Source of the DNA: Palsa-513 sp050010595
GTDB lineage: Bacteria; Actinomycetota; Thermoleophilia; Solirubrobacterales; Solirubrobacteraceae
DNA length: 64,000 bases
Assembly: GCA_050010595.1 (NCBI GenBank)
Contig: JBEKKS010000003.1
Span: forward strand, 243,886-307,885
Direction: 5' to 3'
The notes below the pieces were generated by a model, which worked only from the letters and a program-made list of their open reading frames with translations, was not told the origin of the DNA and did no database searches. A program made the position numbers and the translations under genes. How positions within the stretch are numbered: position 1 is the stretch's first letter; every line of letters begins with the position of its first letter. This document shows, one piece after another, positions 25,126 through 33,645 of this stretch.

Positions 25126-25734
25126 CTAGCGTGATGCTGTTCGCAGCAGGGTTCTGGCGGCGTCGAGTGCGATCTTTAGCTGGTTGGGGTCGCGCCGGAC
25201 TTGCGCGAGGAGGAGACCCCCTTCTAGCAGGGCCATAGTCGCTGTCGCTAGCCGGTTGGGGTCGGTGTCCGCGGCGAGCTTGCCACTGATCCGCATCCGC
25301 TCGAGACCGTCCCGCAGACGGCGCTCCCAGCGGTCGAAGCCTTCGGCCAGTCCGGCGCGGGCCAGCGCGTCGCGCTCGGCGAGCTGCCCGACGAGCGATC
25401 CGATCGGGCATCCTCCGCGAGCTTCGCGCTCGCGCTGGATCGCCTCCAGCGCTGCGAACCAGCGGTCGAAGCCCGCCCAGCTGTCAAGGTCGTCCAGGAG
25501 CCCGTCCTGCGCGGCGATGACCATGCTGGTCGTGGCGTCGACGACGGCTCGGATCAGGTCGTCGCGGTCCTCGAAATAGTGGTAGAGCTGGCTGCGACTT
25601 GCGTGTGCGCGGGCTCCCACTTCGTCGAGGCTCATCTCGGCGACCCCGCGCTCCGCGACCAGCTCCGCTGCGACCTGGACGATCCGTGCGCGCGTCGTGC
25701 GCCCCTTCTCGGTCGCCGGCTCCAAGACGCGCAT
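25126..25734 (-). CDS. TetR/AcrR-family repressor
   Basis: ATG 25734 starts a 202-residue protein. The helix-turn-helix spans about residues 12-55 (ARIVQVAAELVAERG, SLDEVGARAHASRSQLYHYF). The C-terminal part (GCPIGSLVGQL, ALLEGGLLLAQVRRD) matches the subgroup with a TetR_C_16-like ligand domain. It is divergent from a peroxiredoxin-like gene, and two related palindromes occupy the shared intergenic region. It likely represses both genes and responds to an electrophile or oxidant (inference). Confidence 0.9.
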   Translation of the reverse strand: MRVLEPATEKGRTTRARIVQVAAELVAERGVAEMSLDEVGARAHASRSQLYHYFEDRDDLIRAVVDATTSMVIAAQDGLLDDLDSWAGFDRWFAALEAIQREREARGGCPIGSLVGQLAERDALARAGLAEGFDRWERRLRDGLERMRISGKLAADTDPNRLATATMALLEGGLLLAQVRRDPNQLKIALDAARTLLRTASR

Positions 25735-25752
25735 GATGCCCAAGTCTAGCCG

Positions 25753-25814
25753 GAGTGGACTTGACAGTCCACTCCACGCCTGCTTTGCTTCCAGCGAGTG
25801 GACCGCCCGGTCCA
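25753..25814. promoter_or_regulatory. Two TetR operators and the peroxiredoxin promoter
   Basis: O1 is GAGTGGACT-TGAC-AGTCCACTC (25753-25774), a perfect 9-bp inverted repeat overlapping TTGACA (25761-25766). O2 is TGGACC-GCCC-GGTCCA (25799-25814) and repeats the half-site GAGTGGACC. O1 would block the -35 box of the rightward gene. Confidence 0.65.
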
Positions 25815-25840
25815 ATCCCGTCTGAGCGCGAGGAGCACGC

Positions 25841-26491
25841 ATGAGCACGACCATCCAAGAGCAGTCCGACGCGCTGAAGGCCGCCTCTGCTGGGCGCCTC
25901 CCGGCCGAGGTGCTGGAGATCTTCACACGCGACCAGGCCGCCTGGCGGACCAAGGGCCACCCTGCCGACGCGGTCGCCGTTGGTGACGTGCTGAGCGACT
26001 TCACTCTCCCCGACGCAACGGGCCAGGACGTGTCGCTGTCGCAGTTGGTCGCCGCCGGACCGGCGATCCTCGTCTTCTACCGCGGCGGCTGGTGCCCCTA
26101 CTGCAACCTCGCCCTCCACCAATACCAGTCCGAGCTCGTCCCCCAGCTCCCCAGTTACGGCGCGACGCTCGCCGCGATCAGCCCCCAGAAGCCCGATGAG
26201 TCGCTGAGCACCGCTGAGAAGCACGACCTCCAGTTCCCCGTCCTCTCAGACTCCGGTGCCCATGTCGCACGAGCGCTCGGTATCGCCTTCGAGCCCGCTG
26301 AAGACGTGCTCGAAGCGCAGCGCGCTCTCGGACTGGACATCCGCGACGGCAACGTTGACGGCTCGCCCGAGCTCCCAATGCCGACCGTGATCGTCGTCGA
26401 CTCCGACCGCACCGTGCGATTCGTCGATGTGCAGGCGGACTACACCAGTCGCACCGAGGTCTCCGAGATCCTCGCCGCCCTCAACGGGTGA
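25841..26491 (+). CDS. Peroxiredoxin-like (AhpC/TSA family) protein
   Basis: This 216-residue thioredoxin-fold protein starts at ATG 25841, preceded by GAGGAG. GDVLSDFTLPDATG is followed by the active site FYRGGWCPYCN, near residue 88. The CPYC pair is characteristic of a peroxiredoxin-like subgroup that may reduce peroxides or other electrophiles through an intramolecular disulfide. Its promoter is overlapped by TetR-type operators. Confidence 0.88.
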   Translation: MSTTIQEQSDALKAASAGRLPAEVLEIFTRDQAAWRTKGHPADAVAVGDVLSDFTLPDATGQDVSLSQLVAAGPAILVFYRGGWCPYCNLALHQYQSELVPQLPSYGATLAAISPQKPDESLSTAEKHDLQFPVLSDSGAHVARALGIAFEPAEDVLEAQRALGLDIRDGNVDGSPELPMPTVIVVDSDRTVRFVDVQADYTSRTEVSEILAALNG

Positions 26492-26545
26492 CGGTGCCCG
26501 CGGCGCGATGAGCGCGCCACGTCGTGATGCCCTGTCCTCGCGGAA

Positions 26546-27616
26546 TCAGCGGGTCGTTGGCAGTGTGAAGGCGACTCGCGCTCCGCCGCTGGCCCGGTTT
26601 TCGGCCCAGATCCGTCCGCCGTGCGCCTCAACGAGGGCGCGGGCGATCGCCAGGCCAAGTCCGGAGCCTGCCGATGCGCGTGCGGACTCGGCGCGCCAGA
26701 AGCGGTCGAACATCCGCGCCGCAGCCTCAGCGCTGACGCCCTCGCCGGTGTCTTCGACTGCGATCGTGACGTCGTGCACGCTTGGGCTGATGGCGATCGC
26801 GATCGCGCCGTCCGGAGGTGTGTGGCGAATCGCGTTGGTCAGCAGATTGAAGAGGACGCGCTGCAGTTGGTCCGGTGCGCAACGAACGGGCGGAACCTGG
26901 CCCCGCGCCGGCGCCTCGAGCCTGATGCCCTTCGCGCGTGCCTCGGCTTCGAAGCCGCGCACGCACGAGCTGATGACGCGCTCGATGTCCGCTTGTTCGA
27001 TCTGTTGCGTGAGCACGCCGGCGTCAATCCGGGCGAGCTCGAACAGGTCGTCGACGAGCGAGGAGAGCGTATGCACCTGCTCGGCCAGCGACGGCAGGTA
27101 TTCGCGCGGCTCGGCTAGGCCGTCATCGATCGCCTCGATCATCGCCTGCATCGATGCGAGCGGCGTGCGCAGATCGTGGCTGGCCCATGCAACGAGCTCA
27201 CGCCGCGCCTCGAACAGGCGCTCGATCGAGTCCGCCATCGCGTTGAACGCGTGCGCTACCTCGGCGACCTCGGCCGGGCCGCGCTCCGATGCGCGGGAGG
27301 CGAGGTCGCCGGCTGCGAGCGCGGCCGACGCGCGGCGCAGATCATCCAGCGGCTCGCGGATCCACCGGGCCAGCAGCAGTGCAGCTCCCAGCGAGGACAG
27401 CGCGGCGGCCGAGGAGACTGCGAGCACCTCGGTGTCGGCACGCATTTCGAACATCACCCAACCTGAGGCGAGCACGCCGGCGAGCGGCAGGATCACGGCG
27501 AGCAGCGCGAGCCCGGCGAGTTGCAGCCGCAGCGCCGGCAGCAGGCGCAGCAGCAGGGCTGCGCTGACGCCGACGCCGAGCGTTGCCAGCACGAGCAAGA
27601 TTGCGAGCTTGATCAT
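26546..27616 (-). CDS. Sensor histidine kinase of a two-component system
   Basis: It starts at ATG 27616, overlapping the response regulator stop by ATGA. Two transmembrane segments near the N-terminus enclose almost no periplasmic domain. A HAMP region follows (PLDDLRRASAALAAGDLASR), then the H-box SHDLRTPLASMQ, the N-box NLLTNAIRHTPPDG, and G-boxes DTGEGVSAEAA and GSGLGLAIA. It autophosphorylates the H-box histidine and passes phosphate to the OmpR-type partner. The near absence of an extracellular loop suggests sensing within the membrane. Confidence 0.92.
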   Translation of the reverse strand: MIKLAILLVLATLGVGVSAALLLRLLPALRLQLAGLALLAVILPLAGVLASGWVMFEMRADTEVLAVSSAAALSSLGAALLLARWIREPLDDLRRASAALAAGDLASRASERGPAEVAEVAHAFNAMADSIERLFEARRELVAWASHDLRTPLASMQAMIEAIDDGLAEPREYLPSLAEQVHTLSSLVDDLFELARIDAGVLTQQIEQADIERVISSCVRGFEAEARAKGIRLEAPARGQVPPVRCAPDQLQRVLFNLLTNAIRHTPPDGAIAIAISPSVHDVTIAVEDTGEGVSAEAAARMFDRFWRAESARASAGSGLGLAIARALVEAHGGRIWAENRASGGARVAFTLPTTR

Positions 27617-28293
27617 GGAGTCAGCCGGTAGCCCGTGCCCCAGACGGTCTCGAGGTGGCGCGGTCGCGAGGGATCGTCCTCGATCTTCGCGCGCAGCCGG
27701 CGTATGTGGACGGTGACGGTTCCGGTGTCGAGCTCCGAGGTGTAGCCCCAAACGCGGGCCATCAGCTCGTTGCGCTCGAACACGCGGTCCGGGTTGCTGG
27801 CGAGGAACCAGAGCAGGTCGAACTCGAGCGTCGTCAAGCGCAGCGGCAGTCCGGCCTTGCAGGCCGCCCGCTGGAGCGGGTTGATTGTCACCTCTCCGAA
27901 CGCAATCGGGTCGGTGCTCGGCGGCGGCGAGGCCCGCCTGAGGACCGCTTTGACACGCGCCACCAGCTCGCGTGGGGAGAACGGCTTCGCGAGGTAGTCG
28001 TCGGCGCCGACCTCGAGCCCGGTCAGCCGGTCGGTCTCCTCCCCGAGGGCGGTGATCATGATCACCGGCAGGTCCGATCGCGCCCTGATCCAGCGACAGA
28101 GCGAGAGGCCGTCCATCCCGGGCAGCATCAGGTCCAGCACGATCAAGCTCGGCGTCTGCCGCTCGAGCAGCTCGCGAGCAGCGTCGCCGTCGGCCGCCTC
28201 GAGTGTCGTGTAGCCCTCCTGCCTCAGGTAGCGCACGACGACGTCGCGAACCGAGGGCTCGTCGTCGACGACAAGGACTGTGCTCACCCGCAC
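27613..28293 (-). CDS. OmpR/PhoB-family response regulator
   Basis: This 226-residue protein starts at GTG 28293. The receiver domain has VVDDEPSV, the phospho-acceptor aspartate in LIVLDLMLPGMDG and KPFSPREL. The C-terminal winged helix ends with VWGYTSELDTGTVTVHIRRLRAKI. It is coupled to the kinase by a 4-nt overlap. The divergent operon starting at 28428 is the likely target: direct repeats CTTAACAG and CCTTACAG lie 10 bp apart between them. Confidence 0.93.
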   Translation of the reverse strand: MRVSTVLVVDDEPSVRDVVVRYLRQEGYTTLEAADGDAARELLERQTPSLIVLDLMLPGMDGLSLCRWIRARSDLPVIMITALGEETDRLTGLEVGADDYLAKPFSPRELVARVKAVLRRASPPPSTDPIAFGEVTINPLQRAACKAGLPLRLTTLEFDLLWFLASNPDRVFERNELMARVWGYTSELDTGTVTVHIRRLRAKIEDDPSRPRHLETVWGTGYRLTP

Positions 28294-28320
28294 ATTGTCC
28301 CGGTCGGCGTCGGCGGGCTG

Positions 28321-28338
28321 CTTAACAGTTCCTTACAG
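28321..28338. promoter_or_regulatory. Direct-repeat site for the OmpR-type regulator
   Basis: CTTAACAG (28321-28328) and CCTTACAG (28331-28338) are spaced 10 bp apart, the phasing OmpR/PhoB dimers use. They lie between the regulator gene and the divergent CHRD operon. Confidence 0.45.
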
Positions 28339-28427
28339 GGACCTCGGTTCAGGAATTCGTAATGGTCGCCGGCGGCGCTCGCGGCTACCGTCGCTTCGAC
28401 CTGGATAACAAACGGAAGGCACGACCA

Positions 28428-28838
28428 ATGCACTTGAGACCCACCACTGTGGCCACGCTCGCCGCGGCGACCCTTGCGCTCGGAGCGGTCGGCGCGTCGG
28501 CGTCGATGATGAGTGCCGACCTCGGCGCGCACTTGTCGGGGATGGGCGAGCACGGGGTCGTAAACCTCAAGGTGACGAAGAGCACGGGCCAACTCTGCTG
28601 GTCGTTCGATCTTCCGATGATTGCCGACGTCACGAGCGCCGCGATCCATACCGGCACGACCGGCTCTGTGCTGCTCGAGCTGGGGATGGATTACACGAAG
28701 ACGGGCTGCGCGAAGGAGTCGGCGATGACCATCGAGCACCTCGACGCCAAACCGAGCTCGTATTCGGTCTGGGTCAACACGAAGGCGCACCCGGGGGACC
28801 TCCGCGGCACGCTTTCGGCCGGCATGGCCTCGATGTAG
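28428..28838 (+). CDS. Secreted CHRD-domain protein
   Basis: ATG 28428 (MHLRPTTV) was chosen with GGAAGG upstream; a longer frame begins at 28362. A signal peptide is followed by a CHRD-type domain: GVVNLKVTKSTGQLCWSF, then AAIHTGTTG and HPGDLRGTLS. CHRD domains are extracellular beta-sandwich modules first seen in chordin; bacterial roles are unclear. It is first in an operon with a molybdopterin oxidase and a membrane cytochrome b, 10 nt from the next gene. Confidence 0.82.
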   Translation: MHLRPTTVATLAAATLALGAVGASASMMSADLGAHLSGMGEHGVVNLKVTKSTGQLCWSFDLPMIADVTSAAIHTGTTGSVLLELGMDYTKTGCAKESAMTIEHLDAKPSSYSVWVNTKAHPGDLRGTLSAGMASM

Positions 28839-28848
28839 GCGAACTCCG

Positions 28849-29571
28849 TTGCCTGCGCTCAACCAACCTGGCAGGTCGCCGCGCGAGAATCTCGGCGCGC
28901 GGCGACTCGGCCGGGCCGGGTTCTTCGGCCTCGTCGGCGCCGGCGTCGCCACGCTCTTCTTCGGCAACGAGATCTCGCGCGTGACGAGCCTCGTCACCAA
29001 GCCATTCGCCGACATCAGCGGCCTCAGTCGGCTTGTTCCAAGCGGCGGTTGGCGGATCTACACCGTCGCGGCCACGATGCCGGTGTTCGATCGGGCGACC
29101 TGGCGCCTTCGGATCGACGGGCTCGTTCACACGCCGATCGAGATCTCCTACGAGGAGTTGTTGGCATTCCCCAAGGCCGAGCAGGTGTCCACCTTCCATT
29201 GCGTCACAGGCTGGACGGTCCCCGACGTTCACTGGGGTGGCGTGCGCTTTCGCGACCTGCTCGCGCAAGCCGGCCCGCTGCCGGCAGCACACGCTGTGCA
29301 CTTCATCTCCGCTGAGAAGCCCTACCAGGACTACTTGACACTGGCCGACCTCGCGCTACCGGACGTCATGCTCGCCTACGAGATGGACGGCAAGCCGCTG
29401 CTCCAAGAGCACGGCGCTCCGGTGCGCGTCGTGATCCCGGACATGTACGGCTACAAGAACGTCAAGTGGGTCGAGCAGATCTCGCTCGTTCGCAAGCAGG
29501 GCGAGGGCTACTGGGAAAACCTCGGCTACGACGTCAACGCCTGGGTCGGTAACTCCAACGGCTATGGCTGA
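28849..29571 (+). CDS. Sulfite oxidase-like molybdopterin-dependent oxidoreductase
   Basis: This 240-residue protein reads from TTG 28849. An N-terminal membrane or signal segment (FFGLVGAGVATLFFG) precedes the oxidoreductase molybdopterin domain with the metal-ligand cysteine in FHCVTGWTV and later HGAPVRVVIPDMYGYKN. The size resembles MsrP/YedY, which repairs oxidised methionines with electrons from a membrane haem protein. The next gene encodes a cytochrome b561-like protein and overlaps by 8 nt, as in MsrPQ-type systems, although that partner is not a typical MsrQ. Confidence 0.85.
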   Translation: MPALNQPGRSPRENLGARRLGRAGFFGLVGAGVATLFFGNEISRVTSLVTKPFADISGLSRLVPSGGWRIYTVAATMPVFDRATWRLRIDGLVHTPIEISYEELLAFPKAEQVSTFHCVTGWTVPDVHWGGVRFRDLLAQAGPLPAAHAVHFISAEKPYQDYLTLADLALPDVMLAYEMDGKPLLQEHGAPVRVVIPDMYGYKNVKWVEQISLVRKQGEGYWENLGYDVNAWVGNSNGYG

Positions 29572-30268
29572 GGCGGTCACGAGCCGACCTGCCAGTGCCG
29601 GGTTGCGGCCGCGCTACGTCAAGCGCTTTACGCTCACCGAGCGACTCCTGCACTGGGTGCACGCGAGCGCGTTCTTCGTCCTGCTCGGCTCGGGCCTCGT
29701 CATGTACATCCCGGCGCTCTCGACGATCGTCGGTCGCCGCCCGCTGATCAAGGACGTCCACTTCTACACCGGTATCTCATGGCTTCTCGCACTGGCGGCG
29801 ATCGCACTACTCGGCAACCGGCGCGCAGTGATCCACGCGATTCGCGAGGTCGACCTCTTCGACCGCGACGACCTGCGCTTCCTCGCCGGACAGACCCACA
29901 GGCCGCAGGGGCGTTTCAACGCCGGCCAGAAGGTCAATGCGATCATCACCGCCGCATTCGCAGTGCTGTTCTTCGTTTCGGGCCTGCTGCTCTGGCTCGG
30001 CGAGCGCAACACCGACATCCGTCTCGCCGGCACGCTCTACCTCCACGACGCCCTCATGTACATCTCGGTCGTGATCGTCACCGGTCACCTCTACCTCGCG
30101 CTGATCAACCGCAGCACCCGACCCTCGCTCCGAGGCATGATCCTCGGCAGCGTCCGCGAGGACTGGGCGCGCGTCCACCACGTGAAATGGCTCGAGGCGG
30201 CCAACGAGGTCGTTCCCAGGGTCGTGGAGCCGAGCGCTGGCGCTCAGGCACCCGCGCCGCGCGCCTGA
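29564..30268 (+). CDS. Cytochrome b561/formate dehydrogenase gamma-like membrane protein
   Basis: It starts at ATG 29564. Four hydrophobic helices carry haem-ligand histidines in ERLLHWVHA, DVHFYTG, LYLHDALMYI and TGHLYLAL, as in Ni/Fe-hydrogenase and formate dehydrogenase cytochrome b subunits. It should pass quinol electrons to the molybdopterin oxidoreductase encoded just upstream. A proline/alanine-rich tail ends the protein. Confidence 0.85.
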   Translation: MAEAVTSRPASAGLRPRYVKRFTLTERLLHWVHASAFFVLLGSGLVMYIPALSTIVGRRPLIKDVHFYTGISWLLALAAIALLGNRRAVIHAIREVDLFDRDDLRFLAGQTHRPQGRFNAGQKVNAIITAAFAVLFFVSGLLLWLGERNTDIRLAGTLYLHDALMYISVVIVTGHLYLALINRSTRPSLRGMILGSVREDWARVHHVKWLEAANEVVPRVVEPSAGAQAPAPRA

Positions 30269-30501
30269 GCGCGGGCCACGCCACCAACGCCGAGCGGTGC
30301 ATCTCGCGCGATGACACAACGCACGGCGGGCGACTGCTTGCGCCTCCCGCCTGGCCGCCGCGCCGTCGCAGCCCAAGCCCTCCTCTGCGCCGCATTAGCG
30401 CCAGCACCCACAGCCAAGGCCGTCTCGTCGCCGTCACGCTTCCGGACGGCCACACTGCCCCGACGCAACCGCACAGCGCTCGCGGTTGCGCGCAGCGACG
30501 C

Positions 30502-31092
30502 TCACTGGGTTCGCGCCTCGAAGCGCAGTCCGTTGATCAGGATCGCGACCATCCGTCGGCTCTGGTTGATGCTCTGCACACCGGCCGGCGTGTGACAGAG
30601 TTGAGCGACAGCGAGGATGAGTTCCTCTGCGCTGATGCGGGCGCGCAGATCGCCGCAGGCGGTTGCCGCTGCGAGCAGATCCTCAAGCGCCGGCACGAAG
30701 CGGGCCATGAACATCGCGGGCAGGTCGTCGAACGCCGGATCGCCGGAATGCAGAGCCGCTGCGAGGCCCTGTTTGGTGTCGACGAACTCGGTCAGGCGAT
30801 AGAGCCACTTCTCGAGCGCGACGCCCGGAGGGTTCTCGGCGGCGAGCGCCGGGGCGGCCTGCGCGCAGGCCTCGATCTCGCGCTGGAATACCGCGACCAC
30901 GAGATCGGCACGGTGGGGGAAGTGGCGATAGAGGGTGCCGACCCCCACGCCGGCTGCATCGGCGATCTGCTTGGCCGGAGCGTCGACGCCGGAGCTGGCA
31001 AACACAGTCTTGGCGGCGCTTAGCACGGCTTCGGCGTTGCGTCGCGCATCGGCTCGCGGGCGCCTCTGCCCGTCAGGGGCTGCACCTGACAC
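30502..31092 (-). CDS. TetR-family repressor
   Basis: GTG 31092 (VSGAAPDGQRRPRADARRN) gives a 196-residue protein. The DNA-binding domain is ADAAGVGVGTLYRHFPHRADLVVAVF. The C-terminal domain contains DTKQGLAAALHSGD and the ending SRRMVAILINGLR, a common subgroup. It is divergent from an aldo-keto reductase gene; a palindrome at 31123-31135 lies between. Confidence 0.9.
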   Translation of the reverse strand: MSGAAPDGQRRPRADARRNAEAVLSAAKTVFASSGVDAPAKQIADAAGVGVGTLYRHFPHRADLVVAVFQREIEACAQAAPALAAENPPGVALEKWLYRLTEFVDTKQGLAAALHSGDPAFDDLPAMFMARFVPALEDLLAAATACGDLRARISAEELILAVAQLCHTPAGVQSINQSRRMVAILINGLRFEARTQ

Positions 31093-31117
31093 GCTAAGCG
31101 GAATCTTCTTCCGTATA

Positions 31118-31135
31118 GTTCCGGAACGGCGTTCC
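31118..31135. promoter_or_regulatory. Palindromic operator between TetR and aldo-keto reductase genes
   Basis: GTTCCGGAAC (31118-31127) is a perfect palindrome that overlaps GGAAC-GGC-GTTCC (31123-31135). It is centred about 35 bp upstream of the TetR start and is a likely operator for both genes. Confidence 0.5.
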
Positions 31136-31191
31136 ACTTGCCCTAGCTTATCGACGAGCCCGCTCGACCACCCCAACGGAAGGCACGACCC

Positions 31192-32238
31192 GTGCAATAC
31201 CGCAGCCTTGGGAAGACAGGTATCCAGGTCAGCCCCTACGCCCTCGGAGCGATGATGCTCGGCGCCCCCGCCATCGGTAACCCCGACCACGAGGACGGCA
31301 TCCGCATCATCCACAAGGCGCTCGATGCCGGGATCAACCTCGTTGACACCGCTGACCGCTATTCGAACGGCGAGTCCGAGGTCGTCGTCGGCAAGGCGCT
31401 GAAAGGCAGGCGTGAGCACGTCGTGCTCGCCACCAAGGTCAATGGGCCGATGGGAGAGGACCCGAATCAGAAGGGGAACTCGCGGCGCTGGATCATCGCC
31501 GAGGTGGAGAACTCGCTGCGACGCCTGCAGACCGACTACATCGACCTCTACCAGATTCATCGTCCAGATCCTGAGACCGACATCGAAGAGACCTTGTCGG
31601 CGCTGACCGATCTGATCCGCAGCGGCAAGGTGCGAGCGATCGGCCACTCGGCGATGCCGGCGTCTGACATCGTCGAGGCCCAATGGGTCGCTGAGCGGCG
31701 CGGCTATGAGCGCTTTCGCACCGAGCAGCCCACCTACTCGATCCTCAACCGCGCGATCGAGGCCGAGGTGCTGCCGGTCTGCGAGCGCTACGGCCTTGGC
31801 ACGCTCGTGTGGAGCCCACTGGCCAAGGGCATGCTCACCGGACGCATTCGCAAAGGGCAGAAGACCGACCTGCGCCGCGCCGCGATCTTCACCAGCTTCA
31901 GCGACGAGGCGCGGCTCGACGCCGTCGAGCAGATCATCCCGATCGCCGACGAAGCCGGCCTACCAATGACGCACCTAGCCACGGCCTTCGCGATCGCCCA
32001 CCCCGGGGTCACGAGCGCGATCCTCGGCCCGCGAACGATGGAGCAGCTCGACGATCTGCTCGCCGGCCTAGACGTCAGCCTGTCGGACGAGATCCTCGAC
32101 CGGATTGACGCGGTCGTCCCGCCCGGGACCGACGTCGGGGCGCCCGACCAATCCGCCTACCTGCCACCGGCGCTAAAGCGTCCCGAGCTGCGACGCCGGC
32201 ACTGGCTGAGGACGCGCACCAGCGGCCCGGTCAGCTGA
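31192..32238 (+). CDS. Aldo/keto reductase
   Basis: This 348-residue protein starts at GTG 31192. It has the AKR barrel: NLVDTADRYSNGESE with catalytic Asp and Tyr, VVLATKVN with the lysine, YIDLYQIHRPDP with the histidine, and a C-terminal NADPH-binding part (SAILGPRTMEQLDDLL). It resembles YajO/YhdN-like reductases of sugars or carbonyl compounds. The TetR gene opposite suggests ligand-induced expression. The substrate is unknown. Confidence 0.92.
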   Translation: MQYRSLGKTGIQVSPYALGAMMLGAPAIGNPDHEDGIRIIHKALDAGINLVDTADRYSNGESEVVVGKALKGRREHVVLATKVNGPMGEDPNQKGNSRRWIIAEVENSLRRLQTDYIDLYQIHRPDPETDIEETLSALTDLIRSGKVRAIGHSAMPASDIVEAQWVAERRGYERFRTEQPTYSILNRAIEAEVLPVCERYGLGTLVWSPLAKGMLTGRIRKGQKTDLRRAAIFTSFSDEARLDAVEQIIPIADEAGLPMTHLATAFAIAHPGVTSAILGPRTMEQLDDLLAGLDVSLSDEILDRIDAVVPPGTDVGAPDQSAYLPPALKRPELRRRHWLRTRTSGPVS

Positions 32239-32504
32239 CCTAAACGTTTGCGGCGAGGAGGTCGGCTGGGTCTCGCAGGCCTCGAGTTACGACCCCCGAG
32301 CGCAGGTCGCTTAGACGCTCGCGCGTGAACTGAAGCTGACGGCACAGCCGTCAGCGGTGGGCGATTGCGCCTCGAAGCCAATCGAAGCGGAGGTCGACCT
32401 GTCGTCAATCGTGAAGAAGCGGACCATCCGCCATGTCCTGCCGTCGCCGAACCCTGGTAGACAAAGGCGCCCGCGGTGAGCGTCGTGCCGTCCGGCGGGG
32501 ACGT

Positions 32505-33557
32505 CTAACCCAGCGGGCGCGTGCTGCTGCGTCGGACGAGCTCACATGGCAGAACGTGGGCTTGGCCTTCGAGCGCACTGGTACCCGTGACGTGCGCGAG
32601 AAGCAGCCCTGCGGCGAACGCGCCCTTCTCCTCTGTCGCCTGGTGAACCGTGGTTAGCGGCGGGTCGAACACCGCCGCGACGGGCAGGTCGTCGAAGCCG
32701 ACCACCGAGACGTCGTCGGGGACGCGCAAACCAGCGGCGCGAAGCCGGGCGATAGCGCCGAGTGCGATCAGGTCGCTATGCGCGAATAGCGCCGTGAACT
32801 TCGACTCTCGAGCGAGGAGCCTGGATGCCGCCGCCTCGCCGGCTTGGATCTCCCAATCCTGCGCCTCCTCCGTGAGCAAGGCATCGGCGCTCACGCCGAA
32901 ATCACGGAGTGCTTGCTGGCCGCCCTCGAAGCGCTCTGTCGCGGGCGGCCAGCCCGCGGGACCGAGGATGCTTGCGATCTGCCGATGGCCGAGCTCGAGC
33001 AAATGTCGCACTGCCTGGTAGCCGCCCTGGTAGTTGTCGCTTTCGACGACGTCGACGCCGCGGACGCGGCTCGTGCCGATGAGGACGAACGGAACGCCCG
33101 CCTGATCGACAAGCTCGAGCTGATCGCCGAGGAACGGCGCGCCCGGCCGGACGAGGATGAACCCCTCGACTCGGCGCTCGAGCATGAGTCTCAGGTAACT
33201 GCCCTCATCGGCGCTGCGCTCGACGCTCCCGATCACAAGGAAGTAGCCGCGGCGGCGGGCCTCGGCCTCGGCGCCGGCGATGATGTGGCCGAAGGCGAAG
33301 TCTGAGATGTTGTCAGTGACTACGCCGAGTGAATGCGTGCGATTCAGGCGGACGCCGCGCGCGATCGAGCTGGGCACGTAGCTCAGCTCATCAATTGCAG
33401 CGAGGACGCGGTCGCGAGTCGAGGCGGCGACGGCCGTACTCTCGTTGATAACGCGCGAGACGGTCTGGTGCGAGACGCCGGCCAGAGCCGCCACATCGTG
33501 GATCGTGGAGCGCCTCGACCGGGGGTGTACCGGTTCGAGCTTGACAGGGTTCGGCAC
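32505..33557 (-). CDS. LacI-family repressor of the polysaccharide-use operon
   Basis: It starts at GTG 33557. The LacI helix-turn-helix (TIHDVAALAGVSHQTVSRVINES) at about residues 18-40 is followed by a periplasmic-binding-protein-like sugar domain. The C-terminal part contains DVSVVGFDDLPVAAVFDPPLTTVHQ. A perfect 25-bp palindrome (33584-33608) lies between it and the divergent ABC/GH operon, so it represses that operon and itself. The inducer is probably an arabinose- or galactose-containing sugar, by inference from the glycosidases it controls. Confidence 0.93.
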   Translation of the reverse strand: MPNPVKLEPVHPRSRRSTIHDVAALAGVSHQTVSRVINESTAVAASTRDRVLAAIDELSYVPSSIARGVRLNRTHSLGVVTDNISDFAFGHIIAGAEAEARRRGYFLVIGSVERSADEGSYLRLMLERRVEGFILVRPGAPFLGDQLELVDQAGVPFVLIGTSRVRGVDVVESDNYQGGYQAVRHLLELGHRQIASILGPAGWPPATERFEGGQQALRDFGVSADALLTEEAQDWEIQAGEAAASRLLARESKFTALFAHSDLIALGAIARLRAAGLRVPDDVSVVGFDDLPVAAVFDPPLTTVHQATEEKGAFAAGLLLAHVTGTSALEGQAHVLPCELVRRSSTRPLG

Positions 33558-33583
33558 GGTCCGTATGCTAGCACGCGCTCAAT

Positions 33584-33621
33584 GTGATCGATAACAGTTA
33601 TCGATCACAGAGATCGATAAC
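33584..33621. promoter_or_regulatory. LacI operator, full palindrome plus half-site
   Basis: GTGATCGATAAC-A-GTTATCGATCAC (33584-33608) has perfect 12-bp arms around one central base. A further half-site GATCGATAAC lies at 33612-33621. It sits 26 bp upstream of the LacI start and 37 bp upstream of the substrate-binding protein gene. Confidence 0.85.
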
Positions 33622-33645
33622 AACTACCCCGAGGAGGGGGTTCGA

